A DNA stretch of 64,000 nt from Aquimarina sp. MAR_2010_214. GTDB taxonomy: Bacteria; Bacteroidota; Bacteroidia; Flavobacteriales; Flavobacteriaceae. Position 1 is the first letter of the stretch, and each line of letters opens with the position of its first letter. This document shows positions 45,490 through 55,690 of this stretch, in pieces. A program made the translations under genes and the position numbers. The stretch covers positions 5,611,501-5,675,500 of the forward strand of contig NZ_PJMS01000001.1 in the NCBI RefSeq assembly GCF_002846555.1. The letters run 5' to 3'. The notes beneath the pieces were generated by a model. That model made no database searches. It saw only the letters and a list, made by a program, of their open reading frames with translations, and was not told the origin of the DNA.

Positions 45490-46500
45490 TTAGTTAATTA
45501 CAAATTTTCCATTTTCATTTTTATATCTCAAATCTGTTGATTGTTTAAGGACTTCCATTACCTTTTCTACACTATCTTTTAAATCCAGATGTCCAGAAAA
45601 AGTCTGTTTTTTAAGTTCTTCACTCTCTATCAAAATTGTAACATTATAATATCGAGAAAGCTTTTTAACTATCACATCCATTCTTTGCTTTTTGAATATA
45701 AATTTACCGTCCCGCCATGACATATATTTAGTAACATCAACTCTGTTACTACTCATCTTTTTGGTTTTGTTATTATATATAGCAAGTGTTCCTGGTGTTA
45801 TTTTCATGCTTGATTTCCAAAAAAAAGAACTCCCTTTATATTTTATCATTACACTACCTCTTTCTAGTGCTGTACTCGTATAATCATCATCACTATAACT
45901 GCTTACATTAAATACTGTACCCAAAACTTTAATATCATAATCATCAGTAACAACATAGAATGGCTGCTTATTATTATGCATTACATCAAAAATAGCTTCT
46001 CCTATAAGGTGAACTTCTCTTTTATCTCCATTAAACACAACTGGATATGTAAGTCTAGAACCCGAATTAAGCCATACTTTTGTGCCTTCAGAAAGTGTAA
46101 TTTTGATTCTCTTTCCATAAGGAACAATAATCGTATTAAACGTATTCTCTAACGATTGTTCTACTATTTTAGAATTATTTACAGTTACTTCTCCACCAGA
46201 GCTAGAATACGTAATGCTTGGTGCTTCTTCTGTAATTTGAACTTCCTCTTTATCATTTAAAACTAACTTCACATCTCCGTCTTTATCAATATTAGTACCT
46301 GTAACATCAACATAATTTTTTAATGCTGAAGAGTTTTGATAGGTATTCGTATACTTAATAGAAAAGAACATAATTGTAATCGCTGCAGCAACACTTATAT
46401 AATAGTATACTAGCCTTCTCTTTTTCCTTTTATTATAATATTCGGTAACAGACGCATTTATTTTATTTTTTAAAAGTTTTTTCTCTTCTTCAGTTAGCAT
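45490..46500 (-). CDS. FecR family anti-sigma factor
   Basis: 336 residues. N-terminal cytoplasmic part, one membrane segment (about 30-48), FecR domain (about 125-225: YGKRIKITLSEGTKVWLNSGSRLTYP) and the C-terminal DUF4974 (about 268-335). It holds the ECF sigma factor until the STN domain of the SusC-like transporter signals substrate. Placed between the sigma and SusC genes on the same strand. Confidence 0.95.
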   Translation of the reverse strand: MLTEEEKKLLKNKINASVTEYYNKRKKRRLVYYYISVAAAITIMFFSIKYTNTYQNSSALKNYVDVTGTNIDKDGDVKLVLNDKEEVQITEEAPSITYSSSGGEVTVNNSKIVEQSLENTFNTIIVPYGKRIKITLSEGTKVWLNSGSRLTYPVVFNGDKREVHLIGEAIFDVMHNNKQPFYVVTDDYDIKVLGTVFNVSSYSDDDYTSTALERGSVMIKYKGSSFFWKSSMKITPGTLAIYNNKTKKMSSNRVDVTKYMSWRDGKFIFKKQRMDVIVKKLSRYYNVTILIESEELKKQTFSGHLDLKDSVEKVMEVLKQSTDLRYKNENGKFVIN

Positions 46501-46683
46501 TTTTAGGAAGATTTTAATATCAATTATTTTTTTGTACTTTTTACTTAGTAAATTATTACACCATAGTATTTGGTAAAAGTTTTAAGGTGAAATAACAAAT
46601 TCAGTACCCTATCAAACTATAAAAGCATCAAAATCAAAAAACATAGACAAAAAATTATTGTTTTTTTTGATTTTCATTGAAAT

Positions 46684-47232
46684 CTAAATCTCATTTCTTA
46701 ATTTTTTCACTGCCCTGTAAATAAGTGTACGCACTGATTCTATAGAAATCCCCATGATTGCAGAAATCTCTTCGTATGATTTTTTTTCATCAAATTTTAA
46801 GGATAACCCTTTCCGTTGCCTGCTAGAAAGAGAGGTTAAAGCAATAGAAAGTTTTGCTTCAATTTCTAAGGAATTTTCTGACTGAATAATAATTTCTTCT
46901 ATTGATTTGTATTCAGATCTAATTTCATTTTTTTTCTCTTCTGTTGAGAATAGACTAAGCTTTGATTTAAATTTTCTATTGATCTTTCTTTTCAAAGATT
47001 TAAAAAGATAATATTTTACATTATCTACATCAGAAAGTTTTTTACGGTATTTATAGATGTCTAAAAATAGATCATGGATACAATCTTTAACATAGTCTGT
47101 ATCGTTGGTATGTTGAATACCAAATTCATAAAGTGCATCTATATACCTATCATATAGTTGATTAAAAGCGTCTAAATCCCCTAATTTAACTTTTGTCCAC
47201 AATATAGAATCTATAGTTTTAACGGATTGCAT
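46684..47232 (-). CDS. ECF RNA polymerase sigma factor
   Basis: 182 residues: sigma region 2 (about 20-85, with HDLFLDIYKYR) and region 4 (about 125-180, with SYEEISAIMGISIESVRTLIYRAV). No region 3, as in ECF factors. Together with FecR and the STN-bearing SusC it makes a trans-envelope signalling unit switching on this locus. Its direct target promoter is not obvious. Confidence 0.95.
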   Translation of the reverse strand: MQSVKTIDSILWTKVKLGDLDAFNQLYDRYIDALYEFGIQHTNDTDYVKDCIHDLFLDIYKYRKKLSDVDNVKYYLFKSLKRKINRKFKSKLSLFSTEEKKNEIRSEYKSIEEIIIQSENSLEIEAKLSIALTSLSSRQRKGLSLKFDEKKSYEEISAIMGISIESVRTLIYRAVKKLRNEI

Positions 47233-47341
47233 TTAAAATAGTTTAAGGGTTCATAAATTCTTAAATAAATAATTTATTTCCTGACCATTTAAGAATGTTA
47301 ATTTAACACTAAAAAACAAAAGAATAATCCTAAGAAAATAT

Positions 47342-49627
47342 TCATGGTTCTTTTAGCTCTTTTTCCAGTACTATTTTTTTAGAAAGAGGTCCAATCATAA
47401 CCTCAAATTCCCCGCTTTCTGCAACCCATTCATTATTTTCATTAACAAATTTTAAATCATCAATTCCAATCATAAATGAAACTGTTTTTATTTCTCCAGG
47501 TTGAAGCTCTATTTTTCTAAATCTTTTTAGGGTTTTCACCTCTGGTGTAATACTAGCAAACATATCTTTTAGATAAAGCTGTACTACTTCCTTCCCTGTT
47601 CTTATTCCGCTATTTTGAACATCGATAGTTATTTGAATAGAGTCTTCTTTACTCATAAATATTTTATCTATGTTCAAATTTTTATAGCTAAAAGTTGTGT
47701 ACGATAATCCATAACCAAACTCATACTGTGGATTATAACTCTTTTGATAATCAGCATCATCATTTTGCTCTGTATCTCCTAAACTTTCTGTATATTTTCT
47801 ATTATATTTTTGCAGAGAATTTGCGTATCTGGGATAATTATAAGGTAATTTCCCACTTGGGTTTATATCTCCATAAACAATATCGATCAAGGCACGTGCT
47901 CCTTCATTTCCAGGGAGATAACATTGTAAAACAGCATTCATATCATTTTCAAACTGACTTATGATTCTTGGTCTTCCTTCATTAAGAATTAGTATAATCG
48001 GTTTATTTAGCTTAGCTAACGCCTGAGCTAATTTGATTTGAGGTTCGGTGATCATCAAATCGTTAATATCTCCAGGAGTTTCTGTATAATTATGCTCTCC
48101 CAAACATAAAATTATGTAATCTGCATTATTAGTAAGTGAAACAGATTTGGCAATATCAATCTCTTCAAAAATAGATACTCCAGGAGTATATGTTACATTT
48201 TGCTCTCCTATTTTATTTTTAAATGCTTCTAAAATTGTAAGCTTATCGTTTGCATATTCATCACTTTTTTCTCCTTGCCATGTATATGACCATCCTCCAT
48301 TAAGATATTTCATACTATTCGCAGTTGGCCCAGTTATTAACACCTTACTTTCTTTAGAAATAGGAAGTATTTTATCTGTATTTTTTAGTAACGTAATAGA
48401 CTGGGATGCGGCGATATACGACATGGCTACTGAAGAAGGAGAACCAAAATCCGGATAATCTTTAGGGTCTGTAACTGGTGTTCTAAATAAATCTAATTCA
48501 AATTTGACTCTCAAAATTCTGCTTACAGCATCATCAATTCTAGACATAGGTACTTCACCATCACTCACTAAAGAAAACAATTCTTCAAAAAATGAGTAAT
48601 TATCTGGCACCATACTCATGTCAACTCCTGCCATAACTGATTTTTTAACAGCTTCACGCATAGTAGAAGCTACCTTATGACGCGTATGTAAGTAAATTAT
48701 ATCTTGCCAATCGGTTACAACAAAGCCTTTAAAATCTAATTCGTCTTTTAGAATTTCTGTTATCATTTTTTTACTAGCATGCACAGGAATGCCATTAATC
48801 TCTCCAGAGCTAATCATAATACTTTTGGCTCCTGCATTTATACTTTTCTCATATATTGGTAAATCATGCTGTCTAAGTACTCTCTCAGGAATAATACTTG
48901 GGGTCCTGTCTTTTCCTGTAGTTGTACTACCATATCCAATATAATGTTTAAGGCAGGTAGCTACTTTATCAGAAGCACCAACATCATCCCCCTGAAAACC
49001 TTTTACCATAGCTGCAGCCATTTGTGAAGACAAATAAGTATCTTCACCAAAAGATTCCCATAGTCTTGACCAGGCTGGATGTCGAGGTAAATCCAGATCA
49101 GGTGAAAAAACCCAGGGTATTGAAGATGCTCTGGTCTCATAAGCTGCAATTGCGGTACATTTTTCTACCAATTCAGCATCCCATGTTGCAGCCATACCAA
49201 TTTGTTGAGGAAATAAAACAGCTCCATCTGTATAACTTGCTCCATGAATAGCATCTATTCCATAAATTATCGGAATTTTTTTATCAGTTTGATTAGTTTC
49301 GGCCAAAATCTCATTTAAAATCGCATTCCACCTTTTTGGTTTTGGAGCTCCAGGATTAGGTGTATTAAGTATTGAACCTATCTTATACTTATGAATTGCC
49401 TCTCTTAATTTATTTTTATCAAGTATCCCTGGCTCTCCTTCTTTTTCCAGTGCAGTGATTGTAATTTGAGTCATTTGACCAATTTTTTCCTCCAAAGTCA
49501 TACTTGATATTAGTTTAGATACTTTGGCATCAATTGGGTCAGAAGAAATACCCTCTTGTTTTCTAAATGAGCAGGATGGTAATAGAGCTATACTTAATAG
49601 GATCGTAATAATCGTACTAATTCTCAT
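47342..49627 (-). CDS. GH3 beta-glucosidase lipoprotein
   Basis: 761 residues. Lipobox LLPSC with Cys20, so anchored in the outer or inner envelope. GH3 N-terminal barrel (IPIIYGIDAIHGASYTDGAV, KHYIGYG) with the nucleophile Asp in FVVTDWQDI; GH3 C-terminal domain and a terminal Fn3-like domain. Acts on beta-glucosides or beta-1,3/1,4-glucan oligosaccharides; this is the only glycoside hydrolase of the locus in view. Upstream of the sigma gene by 109 bp on the same strand. Confidence 0.93.
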   Translation of the reverse strand: MRISTIITILLSIALLPSCSFRKQEGISSDPIDAKVSKLISSMTLEEKIGQMTQITITALEKEGEPGILDKNKLREAIHKYKIGSILNTPNPGAPKPKRWNAILNEILAETNQTDKKIPIIYGIDAIHGASYTDGAVLFPQQIGMAATWDAELVEKCTAIAAYETRASSIPWVFSPDLDLPRHPAWSRLWESFGEDTYLSSQMAAAMVKGFQGDDVGASDKVATCLKHYIGYGSTTTGKDRTPSIIPERVLRQHDLPIYEKSINAGAKSIMISSGEINGIPVHASKKMITEILKDELDFKGFVVTDWQDIIYLHTRHKVASTMREAVKKSVMAGVDMSMVPDNYSFFEELFSLVSDGEVPMSRIDDAVSRILRVKFELDLFRTPVTDPKDYPDFGSPSSVAMSYIAASQSITLLKNTDKILPISKESKVLITGPTANSMKYLNGGWSYTWQGEKSDEYANDKLTILEAFKNKIGEQNVTYTPGVSIFEEIDIAKSVSLTNNADYIILCLGEHNYTETPGDINDLMITEPQIKLAQALAKLNKPIILILNEGRPRIISQFENDMNAVLQCYLPGNEGARALIDIVYGDINPSGKLPYNYPRYANSLQKYNRKYTESLGDTEQNDDADYQKSYNPQYEFGYGLSYTTFSYKNLNIDKIFMSKEDSIQITIDVQNSGIRTGKEVVQLYLKDMFASITPEVKTLKRFRKIELQPGEIKTVSFMIGIDDLKFVNENNEWVAESGEFEVMIGPLSKKIVLEKELKEP

Positions 49628-49851
49628 ATTGATGATTTATTAATTCGTGAACATTTATTAAAGAGTACTTACTTCAAGAAACATAGACATTATTACGAAT
49701 GTTTTTTTATTTAAATATTAAAAACATCGCTTAAATCATATCAAAACTATAGAGAATCATAGGGTTATATTAGCGTGTCTTTTTCTATACATGCTATATA
49801 TATTTCTGCCATAATCACGTATAAATACTTACATAATTTATTTCAAAAATT

Positions 49852-49865
49852 ATCTACCTTTAAAT
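49852..49865 (+). promoter_or_regulatory. -7-like box supporting the internal start of the next gene
   Basis: TACCTTTA near 49855 resembles the flavobacterial -7 box; transcription would begin about 30 bp before the ATG at 49898 and after the longer frame's first ATG, so the shorter start is preferred. No good TTG at -33. Confidence 0.3.
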
Positions 49866-49897
49866 TACACAAAAAACAAACCAACTTTAGCAACCTT

Positions 49898-50833
49898 ATG
49901 GATATCAACCAAACACTATCCAATCTAATTAAAAATGATAAAACCTGGATTATTATCATCTCTTTGATTATTATCACTTTAGGGTGTAGTAACATATTAG
50001 TATCACCAGCTATTGATTTTTTATCTGATATTAATGGGGATATGATGCTAGGCCTTGGCCTTGCCATGGAATTAAAAAGTATTACTACAGGTATTGACAA
50101 TTCGGGTATTCTCTTAGTGGGAGGGCTGGCAACAGAGCTTTCTGATATTTTTACACGAGCAATTAATTATTTAACCTTTGCTAATATTGTAATCGCGGTT
50201 CAAATCATATTGATAAATATGAGTAAATCATTATTGCTCAAATTACTTCCTGCGTTTTTTCTTATTGGTATATTCTTTGAAAAATTTAAAAAAGTAGCTT
50301 TAAAATTACTTATTATAGCATTTCTCATCAACCCAGGGCTTTCTTTATATGTTAATGGAATACACTACGTGTCTGATATTATGGAATTAGACCTTGGTTC
50401 TTCCTTACATGAACATCTTTCGTCTATTAAAAATAAATATGAAGCAAAGAGAAAACACATTAAATCAAAACAAGAAGCTCGAAAAGAAAGACAATTAGAG
50501 AAAGCTAAAGAAAAAGGTCATAAGCGTATAGGTATCTTTAAAAAAGTTGAAGATGCAGTTGTTGATAAAGTTGAAGATGTTAGTGTGGATGTAGGAGAAG
50601 GGTTTTCTGAAGCTTTTGAAATTTTAAAAGAAGGTAAAAAAGAATTGATGAAACTTATCATAAATATGATTAGTAATCTCATTGTTCTTTTTCTTATTTT
50701 ACCACTATTATACTTTTATCTCATGAGTTTCTTACTCAAAAAATTCTTTCATTTTTCCGGGTTAACTAAAATCAAAGAGGCTCAAGAGGAAAATTTAAAA
50801 AAACTTAGTAATGACCTAACCAATAATTCATAG
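49898..50833 (+). CDS. Membrane protein of unknown function
   Basis: 311 residues from the ATG at 49898 (a longer frame starts at 49775). Hydrophobic segments near 18-35, 95-112, 118-135, 138-155 and 260-285; between them is a very basic coiled segment (KNKYEAKRKHIKSKQEARKE region, about 175-210) and an acidic amphipathic stretch with alternating V/D/E. No recognised family. It starts a run of three plus-strand genes with a lysozyme and a beta-lactamase-like hydrolase, but spacing does not require an operon. Confidence 0.75.
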   Translation: MDINQTLSNLIKNDKTWIIIISLIIITLGCSNILVSPAIDFLSDINGDMMLGLGLAMELKSITTGIDNSGILLVGGLATELSDIFTRAINYLTFANIVIAVQIILINMSKSLLLKLLPAFFLIGIFFEKFKKVALKLLIIAFLINPGLSLYVNGIHYVSDIMELDLGSSLHEHLSSIKNKYEAKRKHIKSKQEARKERQLEKAKEKGHKRIGIFKKVEDAVVDKVEDVSVDVGEGFSEAFEILKEGKKELMKLIINMISNLIVLFLILPLLYFYLMSFLLKKFFHFSGLTKIKEAQEENLKKLSNDLTNNS

Positions 50834-50886
50834 CAATTTAAAACTTCATACAATTAAATACTCTTAAGACTTAACCAATAGAATTC

Positions 50887-51618
50887 ATGAAAAAAATTAC
50901 CATTCAACTATTTATACTATTGTTAGTACTACTTTCTTGTGCAACAGATAAAAACAATTTGTGTAATTCAGAAAATCAAAGACTAGAAACAGATCCTTCT
51001 ATTTCAGGAATGGATGTTTCTCATTTCCAAGGTGATATCAAATGGAATGATATTAAGAAAGATAATGTTAATTATGTTTATATCAAAGCTTCAGAAGGTG
51101 CTGATTTCATAGACCCAAAGTTCAAATCTAATCGAGCAGCTGCAAAAAGCAAGTGTATTTACAGAGGAGCTTATCATTTTTATCAAACCAGTGATGACCC
51201 CAAAATACAAGTGCAAAATTTTATATCAGCTGTAGGGCAATTAGAGCCTGGAGATTTACCTCCAGTTCTAGATTTAGAAAAACTGGGTATCAATGCTCCT
51301 ATTACTATAAAAGAATATCAAGAAAACACTTTACTTTGGCTGCAAATGGTAGAAAAAAAATTAGGGGTATCTCCAATTATTTATACTAATCTATTTTTTG
51401 GCATTAAGTATCTTGACCATCCCGATTTTTCAAAATATAAATTGTGGATTGCAGAATACACAAAAGAAAAGCCAAAACTTCCCGAAACATGGAAAAATAA
51501 AGGTTGGACCTTCTGGCAACGTACTGATCTAAAAAAATTAGAAGGTATTAAAGGCAAAGTAGATTATGATATATTTAATGGAGATGCTGAAGCGTTTAGA
51601 AAATTATTAAAACAGTAG
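50887..51618 (+). CDS. GH25 lysozyme-like lipoprotein
   Basis: 243 residues. Lipobox LLSC with Cys18. GH25 barrel (about 40-240): catalytic Asp in SGMDVSHFQGD and Glu in PVLDLEKLG; conserved YIKASEG, AYHFY and FWQRTD. Cleaves the N-acetylmuramic acid beta-1,4 bond of peptidoglycan, here probably at the cell envelope as a lipoprotein. Follows the unknown membrane protein by 53 bp. Confidence 0.93.
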   Translation: MKKITIQLFILLLVLLSCATDKNNLCNSENQRLETDPSISGMDVSHFQGDIKWNDIKKDNVNYVYIKASEGADFIDPKFKSNRAAAKSKCIYRGAYHFYQTSDDPKIQVQNFISAVGQLEPGDLPPVLDLEKLGINAPITIKEYQENTLLWLQMVEKKLGVSPIIYTNLFFGIKYLDHPDFSKYKLWIAEYTKEKPKLPETWKNKGWTFWQRTDLKKLEGIKGKVDYDIFNGDAEAFRKLLKQ

Positions 51619-51776
51619 TATACATACAACCAATATGGTCTTAATTAGAGAAATCTATTGTATTATCTGATTATTTTTGAATGGTATTCTGAAACTAGCC
51701 TGGTACTTCTCATATCACACTAAATAAACTATATTTACTTTTTGAAACACACAAAGCATTATCTAAAATTAATATC

Positions 51777-53315
51777 ATGAAAAAACTATTGCTGCTATTT
51801 ATAGTATTCCTAATTTCTACAACGAATATATTGGGTCAAACAAAAACTACTGTTGATCTTAAAAAGCTAGATGAATACTATGCAAAAATGGTAAAAGATT
51901 GGGATATTCCTAGTGCTTCTATTGGAATTGTTAAAGATGGAAAACTGATTTTCAGTGGTAGTTACGGAGTAAAAGAGAATGGAAAAAACGAAAAACCAGA
52001 TGAAAATACTTTATATGCTATCGCATCTAATTCTAAAGCCTTTACTGCTACCATTATTGGGATGCTTGTTCAGGAAGGAAAGCTAAATTGGGATGATAAA
52101 GTAAAGAAACATCTCCCTTATTTTGCACTCTATGATCCATGGGTAAGTAATGAAGTTACGATTAGAGATATATTAAGCCATCGTGTTGGACTGGGTACAT
52201 TTAGTGGTGATGTGATCTGGTATAAAGCAAACCTAACATCAGAAGAAATTATAAAGAGAGTTAAACACCTTCCTAAAAATTATGATTTCAGGTCTGGATT
52301 TGGCTATTCTAATGTGATGTATATCACTGCAGGAGAAATTATAAAAAAAGTAACCGGAAAAAGTTGGGGAGAAAATGTAAAAGAACGGATCCTGAACCCT
52401 CTGGGAATGGATAGAACCATAACATCTTACAAAAAACTCGGGACAAAGAAAAACTATGCTACTCCTCATGGTCGTACTAATGATAAGAACATCCCTATTG
52501 ACTGGGTAGATTGGGAAGAAATAGGAGCTATGGGTGGGCTTATTTCTAGTGTAAAAGATGTTTCTAAATGGATGATCTTTAATCTAAACCATGGTCGTAT
52601 AAATCAAGATACCTTACTTACCAAAAATACCAGAAATATAATCTGGACACCTCATAATAATTATAGAGTAGATCACACTTCAAAAAATGATTTCAATAAG
52701 CATTTTAGTGGCTATGGATTAGGATGGGGATTAAGTGATTATCAAGGAAGGCTTAGTGTTGCTCATACAGGAGGGTTTGATGGTATGATTACAGCAGTTA
52801 CTTTAATTCCTGATGAAAATCTAGGAGTTGTAATACTCACCAATGGTATGAAAAGCCCAATTAGAGCTGCAACTTACCACGCTTTAGATCAATTTTTGGG
52901 TACAACATCTATCGATTGGTCTGCCAAACTATTAGAAAAAGCAAGTAACAGTGGTAAAAAAGATACTCGAATCTCTAAAAGAAAAGAAAAAAGAGAACTA
53001 AACACCAAACCATCTGTCGCACTAACTAAAATAGCAGGAGATTATATGTCTGATATCTACGGAAAAATTAAAATCTCGTTAGAAAAAGACCAGTTACGCA
53101 TGAAATTTGAGCACACTCCTGATTTATCTGCCACACTACGACACTGGCATCATGATGTTTGGGAAATTGTATGGGATAAAAAACATGCCTGGTTTAGTTT
53201 CGGAACAGTAAAATTTAATACGGATAATAACCTAAAGATAAAAAGTATGGATTTTGATGTTCCTAATGATGATATCTTCTTTGAAGAACTAAAACCATAT
53301 AGAATTTCTAAATAA
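51777..53315 (+). CDS. Beta-lactamase-related serine hydrolase (class C fold)
   Basis: 512 residues with a signal peptide (about 1-20). Catalytic set: Ser84-x-x-Lys87 (ASNSKAFT), Tyr-x-Asn in GYSNVMY (about 182) and His-Thr-Gly in AHTGGFDG (about 329). A C-terminal DUF3471-type domain (about 415-510) follows. Such proteins are peptidases or esterases of the envelope rather than proven beta-lactamases. A terminator follows the gene. Confidence 0.92.
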   Translation: MKKLLLLFIVFLISTTNILGQTKTTVDLKKLDEYYAKMVKDWDIPSASIGIVKDGKLIFSGSYGVKENGKNEKPDENTLYAIASNSKAFTATIIGMLVQEGKLNWDDKVKKHLPYFALYDPWVSNEVTIRDILSHRVGLGTFSGDVIWYKANLTSEEIIKRVKHLPKNYDFRSGFGYSNVMYITAGEIIKKVTGKSWGENVKERILNPLGMDRTITSYKKLGTKKNYATPHGRTNDKNIPIDWVDWEEIGAMGGLISSVKDVSKWMIFNLNHGRINQDTLLTKNTRNIIWTPHNNYRVDHTSKNDFNKHFSGYGLGWGLSDYQGRLSVAHTGGFDGMITAVTLIPDENLGVVILTNGMKSPIRAATYHALDQFLGTTSIDWSAKLLEKASNSGKKDTRISKRKEKRELNTKPSVALTKIAGDYMSDIYGKIKISLEKDQLRMKFEHTPDLSATLRHWHHDVWEIVWDKKHAWFSFGTVKFNTDNNLKIKSMDFDVPNDDIFFEELKPYRISK

Positions 53316-53336
53316 TATATAGCTATTTAAAAAAAT

Positions 53337-53372
53337 GAAAACCTGAATTTTAAGTTAAAATTCAGGTTTTTC
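53337..53372. terminator. Bidirectional terminator between serine hydrolase and E1 genes
   Basis: AAAACCTGAATTTT-AAG-TTAAAATTCAGGTTTT: a 14-bp stem with A/T runs on both sides, between convergent genes. Confidence 0.85.
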
Positions 53373-53399
53373 ATTTTAATCTGGTCTATTTGAGTAAAA

Positions 53400-55526
53400 T
53401 CAATATGCTAATAATTCCATTATCTTCTCTTTTACCTTTTCTGTAGAAGGAATCATTGTTTGCTCAAGTGTGCTGTTCAAAGGAATAGCTGGCATATTTT
53501 CTGACCCAATTGTCATTACAGGGGCATCCAAAGATCTAAAACATTCTTCCTGGATCTTACCTGATAATGCTCTTGCAAAAGAGTTATTGGTTGGCTCTTC
53601 GGTTACAACAAGGCATTTCTTTGTTTTCTTTACCGATTCCATTATGGTTTCCTCATCAAGAGGGTATAATGTGCGTAAATCAATAACCTCAACTACTTCT
53701 TTCATATCCTTTGTAGCATTAAGAGCCCAATGTACTCCCATTCCGTAGGTTACGATAGTCATAGTCTCTTTTTCTTCTTGTGCCCATATGCGTTGTACAG
53801 CATTAGCTTTCCCAAAAGGTAAAATATAATCTTCTGATGGCTCTATAGTTCTGGCAGCATCAGTTCCTTTTACTTTGGACCAATACAATCCCTTGTGTTC
53901 CAAAATAACTACAGGATTTGGGTCGTGATATGCAGCTTTCATCAATCCTTTAAGATCAGCTCCATTACTTGGATATGCTATCTTAATACCTCGAATATTA
54001 GTTACTACAGATTCAACAGAAGAAGAATGATAAGGTCCTCCACTACCATATGCTCCAATCGGAACTCGCAGAATCATCGATACCGGCCATTTCCCATTAG
54101 ACAAATAACATGACCTACTCACCTCTGTAAATAATTGGTTTAACCCAGGCCAGATATAATCGGCAAATTGTACTTCTACAATAGGTTTTAATCCAACTGC
54201 AGACATCCCAACAGTAGAACCAACAATAAAGGCTTCCTGAATAGGAGTATTAAATACACGCTCATCTCCAAATTTTTGCGCCAACGTAGCCGCTTCTCTA
54301 AAAACACCTCCTAATCTTCCTCCTACATCCTGGCCATATAGTAAACACTCTTTGTGCTCTTTCATTAATTCTTCTACCGCAAACAGAGCGCAATCCACCA
54401 TCACCACTTCTTCTTTATCAACAGGAGATCGTTCTCCTTTCTCTTCTGTAATTGGTGTTGGAGCAAAATCATGAGTAAACAGATCCTCTGGCTTTGGATC
54501 TTCAGCCTTCATGGCTTCATCCAAATCTTTGGCTACTACTGCTTTTGCTTCTGCTTCGATAGCCAATACCTCATCTTCTGTAAAACCAGATGAAAGTAAT
54601 TGATTTCTTAATACTGGATATGGATCACGAGAGCGAGCTTCTTCCAGGTCATCACGGTACCATTCCATTCGTACTCCCGAAGTATGATGATTTAATAAAG
54701 GCACTTTGGCATGCACCAAAATCGGTCTTCTTTCTTCTCTAATTGTTTTGATTACTTCTTGTATCGCCAGGTAACTTTCGGTAAAATTGGCCCCATCGAT
54801 AGAAATAGCTTCTAATCCATTAAATCCTGCCGCATATTCAAAAGCATTTTGCGCACGGGTTTCCTCTTCATTTGCAGAAATATCCCATCCGTTATCCTGT
54901 ACCAAATACAAAATCGGCAACTGCTTTAAAGCAGCCATCTGAAAAGCTTCTGCAATCTCTCCTTCTGTTACCGAAGCATCTCCTAAAGAACATAGCACCA
55001 GAGGTGCATCTAGTATCTCACTCTTGCCGGAATCCATCGCTGATGGTTTTGTTATCTCACTCTTGTCAGGATCGTTTCCAGAAACATGATCTATCCCTAC
55101 CAATTCTTTGTATTGCATTCCCATTGCCACTCCTGTTGCAGGTATTGCCTGCATTCCTGTTGCTGATGATTGGTGCGGAATTTTTGGTTTATCCTCATCA
55201 CGTAAACTAGGGTGTGAATAATACGTTCTACCTCCAGAAAATGGATCATCTTTTTTAGCCAACAATTGCAACATCAAATCATAAGGTCGCATTCCTATTC
55301 CCAGTAACATCGAATCATCTCTATAATATGGGAACGCATAATCCTGAGGTAATAACTGCATTGCTGTAGCTATTTGGATTGCTTCATGTCCTCTTGAGGT
55401 CGCATGTACATATTTAGAAACAGTCTTAAAGTTTTCTTCATACAACTCTGTCATCGACTTAGCGGTACAGAGTGTCATGAATGCTTTTTGTAATGTTTCT
55501 TTTGCTATGGTCTTTTCTGCTAACAT
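53400..55526 (-). CDS. Branched-chain 2-oxoacid dehydrogenase E1, fused alpha-beta
   Basis: About 708 residues from the ATG at 55526; the longer frame to 55589 runs into intergenic repeat sequence. N-terminal alpha part with the thiamine-diphosphate motif GDASVTEGEIAEAFQ...QDNGWDIS; C-terminal beta part with YGQDVGGRLGGVF and EVQFADYIWPGLNQL. Decarboxylates 2-oxo acids from Val, Leu and Ile, passing the acyl group to the E2 lipoyl domain. Neighbours ilvE and E2 support this use. The fused form is common in Bacteroidota. Confidence 0.93.
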   Translation of the reverse strand: MLAEKTIAKETLQKAFMTLCTAKSMTELYEENFKTVSKYVHATSRGHEAIQIATAMQLLPQDYAFPYYRDDSMLLGIGMRPYDLMLQLLAKKDDPFSGGRTYYSHPSLRDEDKPKIPHQSSATGMQAIPATGVAMGMQYKELVGIDHVSGNDPDKSEITKPSAMDSGKSEILDAPLVLCSLGDASVTEGEIAEAFQMAALKQLPILYLVQDNGWDISANEEETRAQNAFEYAAGFNGLEAISIDGANFTESYLAIQEVIKTIREERRPILVHAKVPLLNHHTSGVRMEWYRDDLEEARSRDPYPVLRNQLLSSGFTEDEVLAIEAEAKAVVAKDLDEAMKAEDPKPEDLFTHDFAPTPITEEKGERSPVDKEEVVMVDCALFAVEELMKEHKECLLYGQDVGGRLGGVFREAATLAQKFGDERVFNTPIQEAFIVGSTVGMSAVGLKPIVEVQFADYIWPGLNQLFTEVSRSCYLSNGKWPVSMILRVPIGAYGSGGPYHSSSVESVVTNIRGIKIAYPSNGADLKGLMKAAYHDPNPVVILEHKGLYWSKVKGTDAARTIEPSEDYILPFGKANAVQRIWAQEEKETMTIVTYGMGVHWALNATKDMKEVVEVIDLRTLYPLDEETIMESVKKTKKCLVVTEEPTNNSFARALSGKIQEECFRSLDAPVMTIGSENMPAIPLNSTLEQTMIPSTEKVKEKIMELLAY

Positions 55527-55690
55527 TTCTTTTTTGATTTTTGAATTACGAATATTTGTAATTCTGAATTCTTCATTTATCAATCTCAAGTCAGGTTGAG
55601 CTGGTCGAAATCTTTTTTAAACCAAATGGATATAGCTATTTCTACAGAGGCTATTCTAGGTTTATCGAAGGGCTCAATATGACAAAACTT

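Noticed and set aside
55527..55589. N-terminal extension of the E1 protein
   Set aside because: These bases belong to a palindromic intergenic repeat (ATTACGAATATTTGTAATT); the conserved protein begins at MLAEKTIAK.
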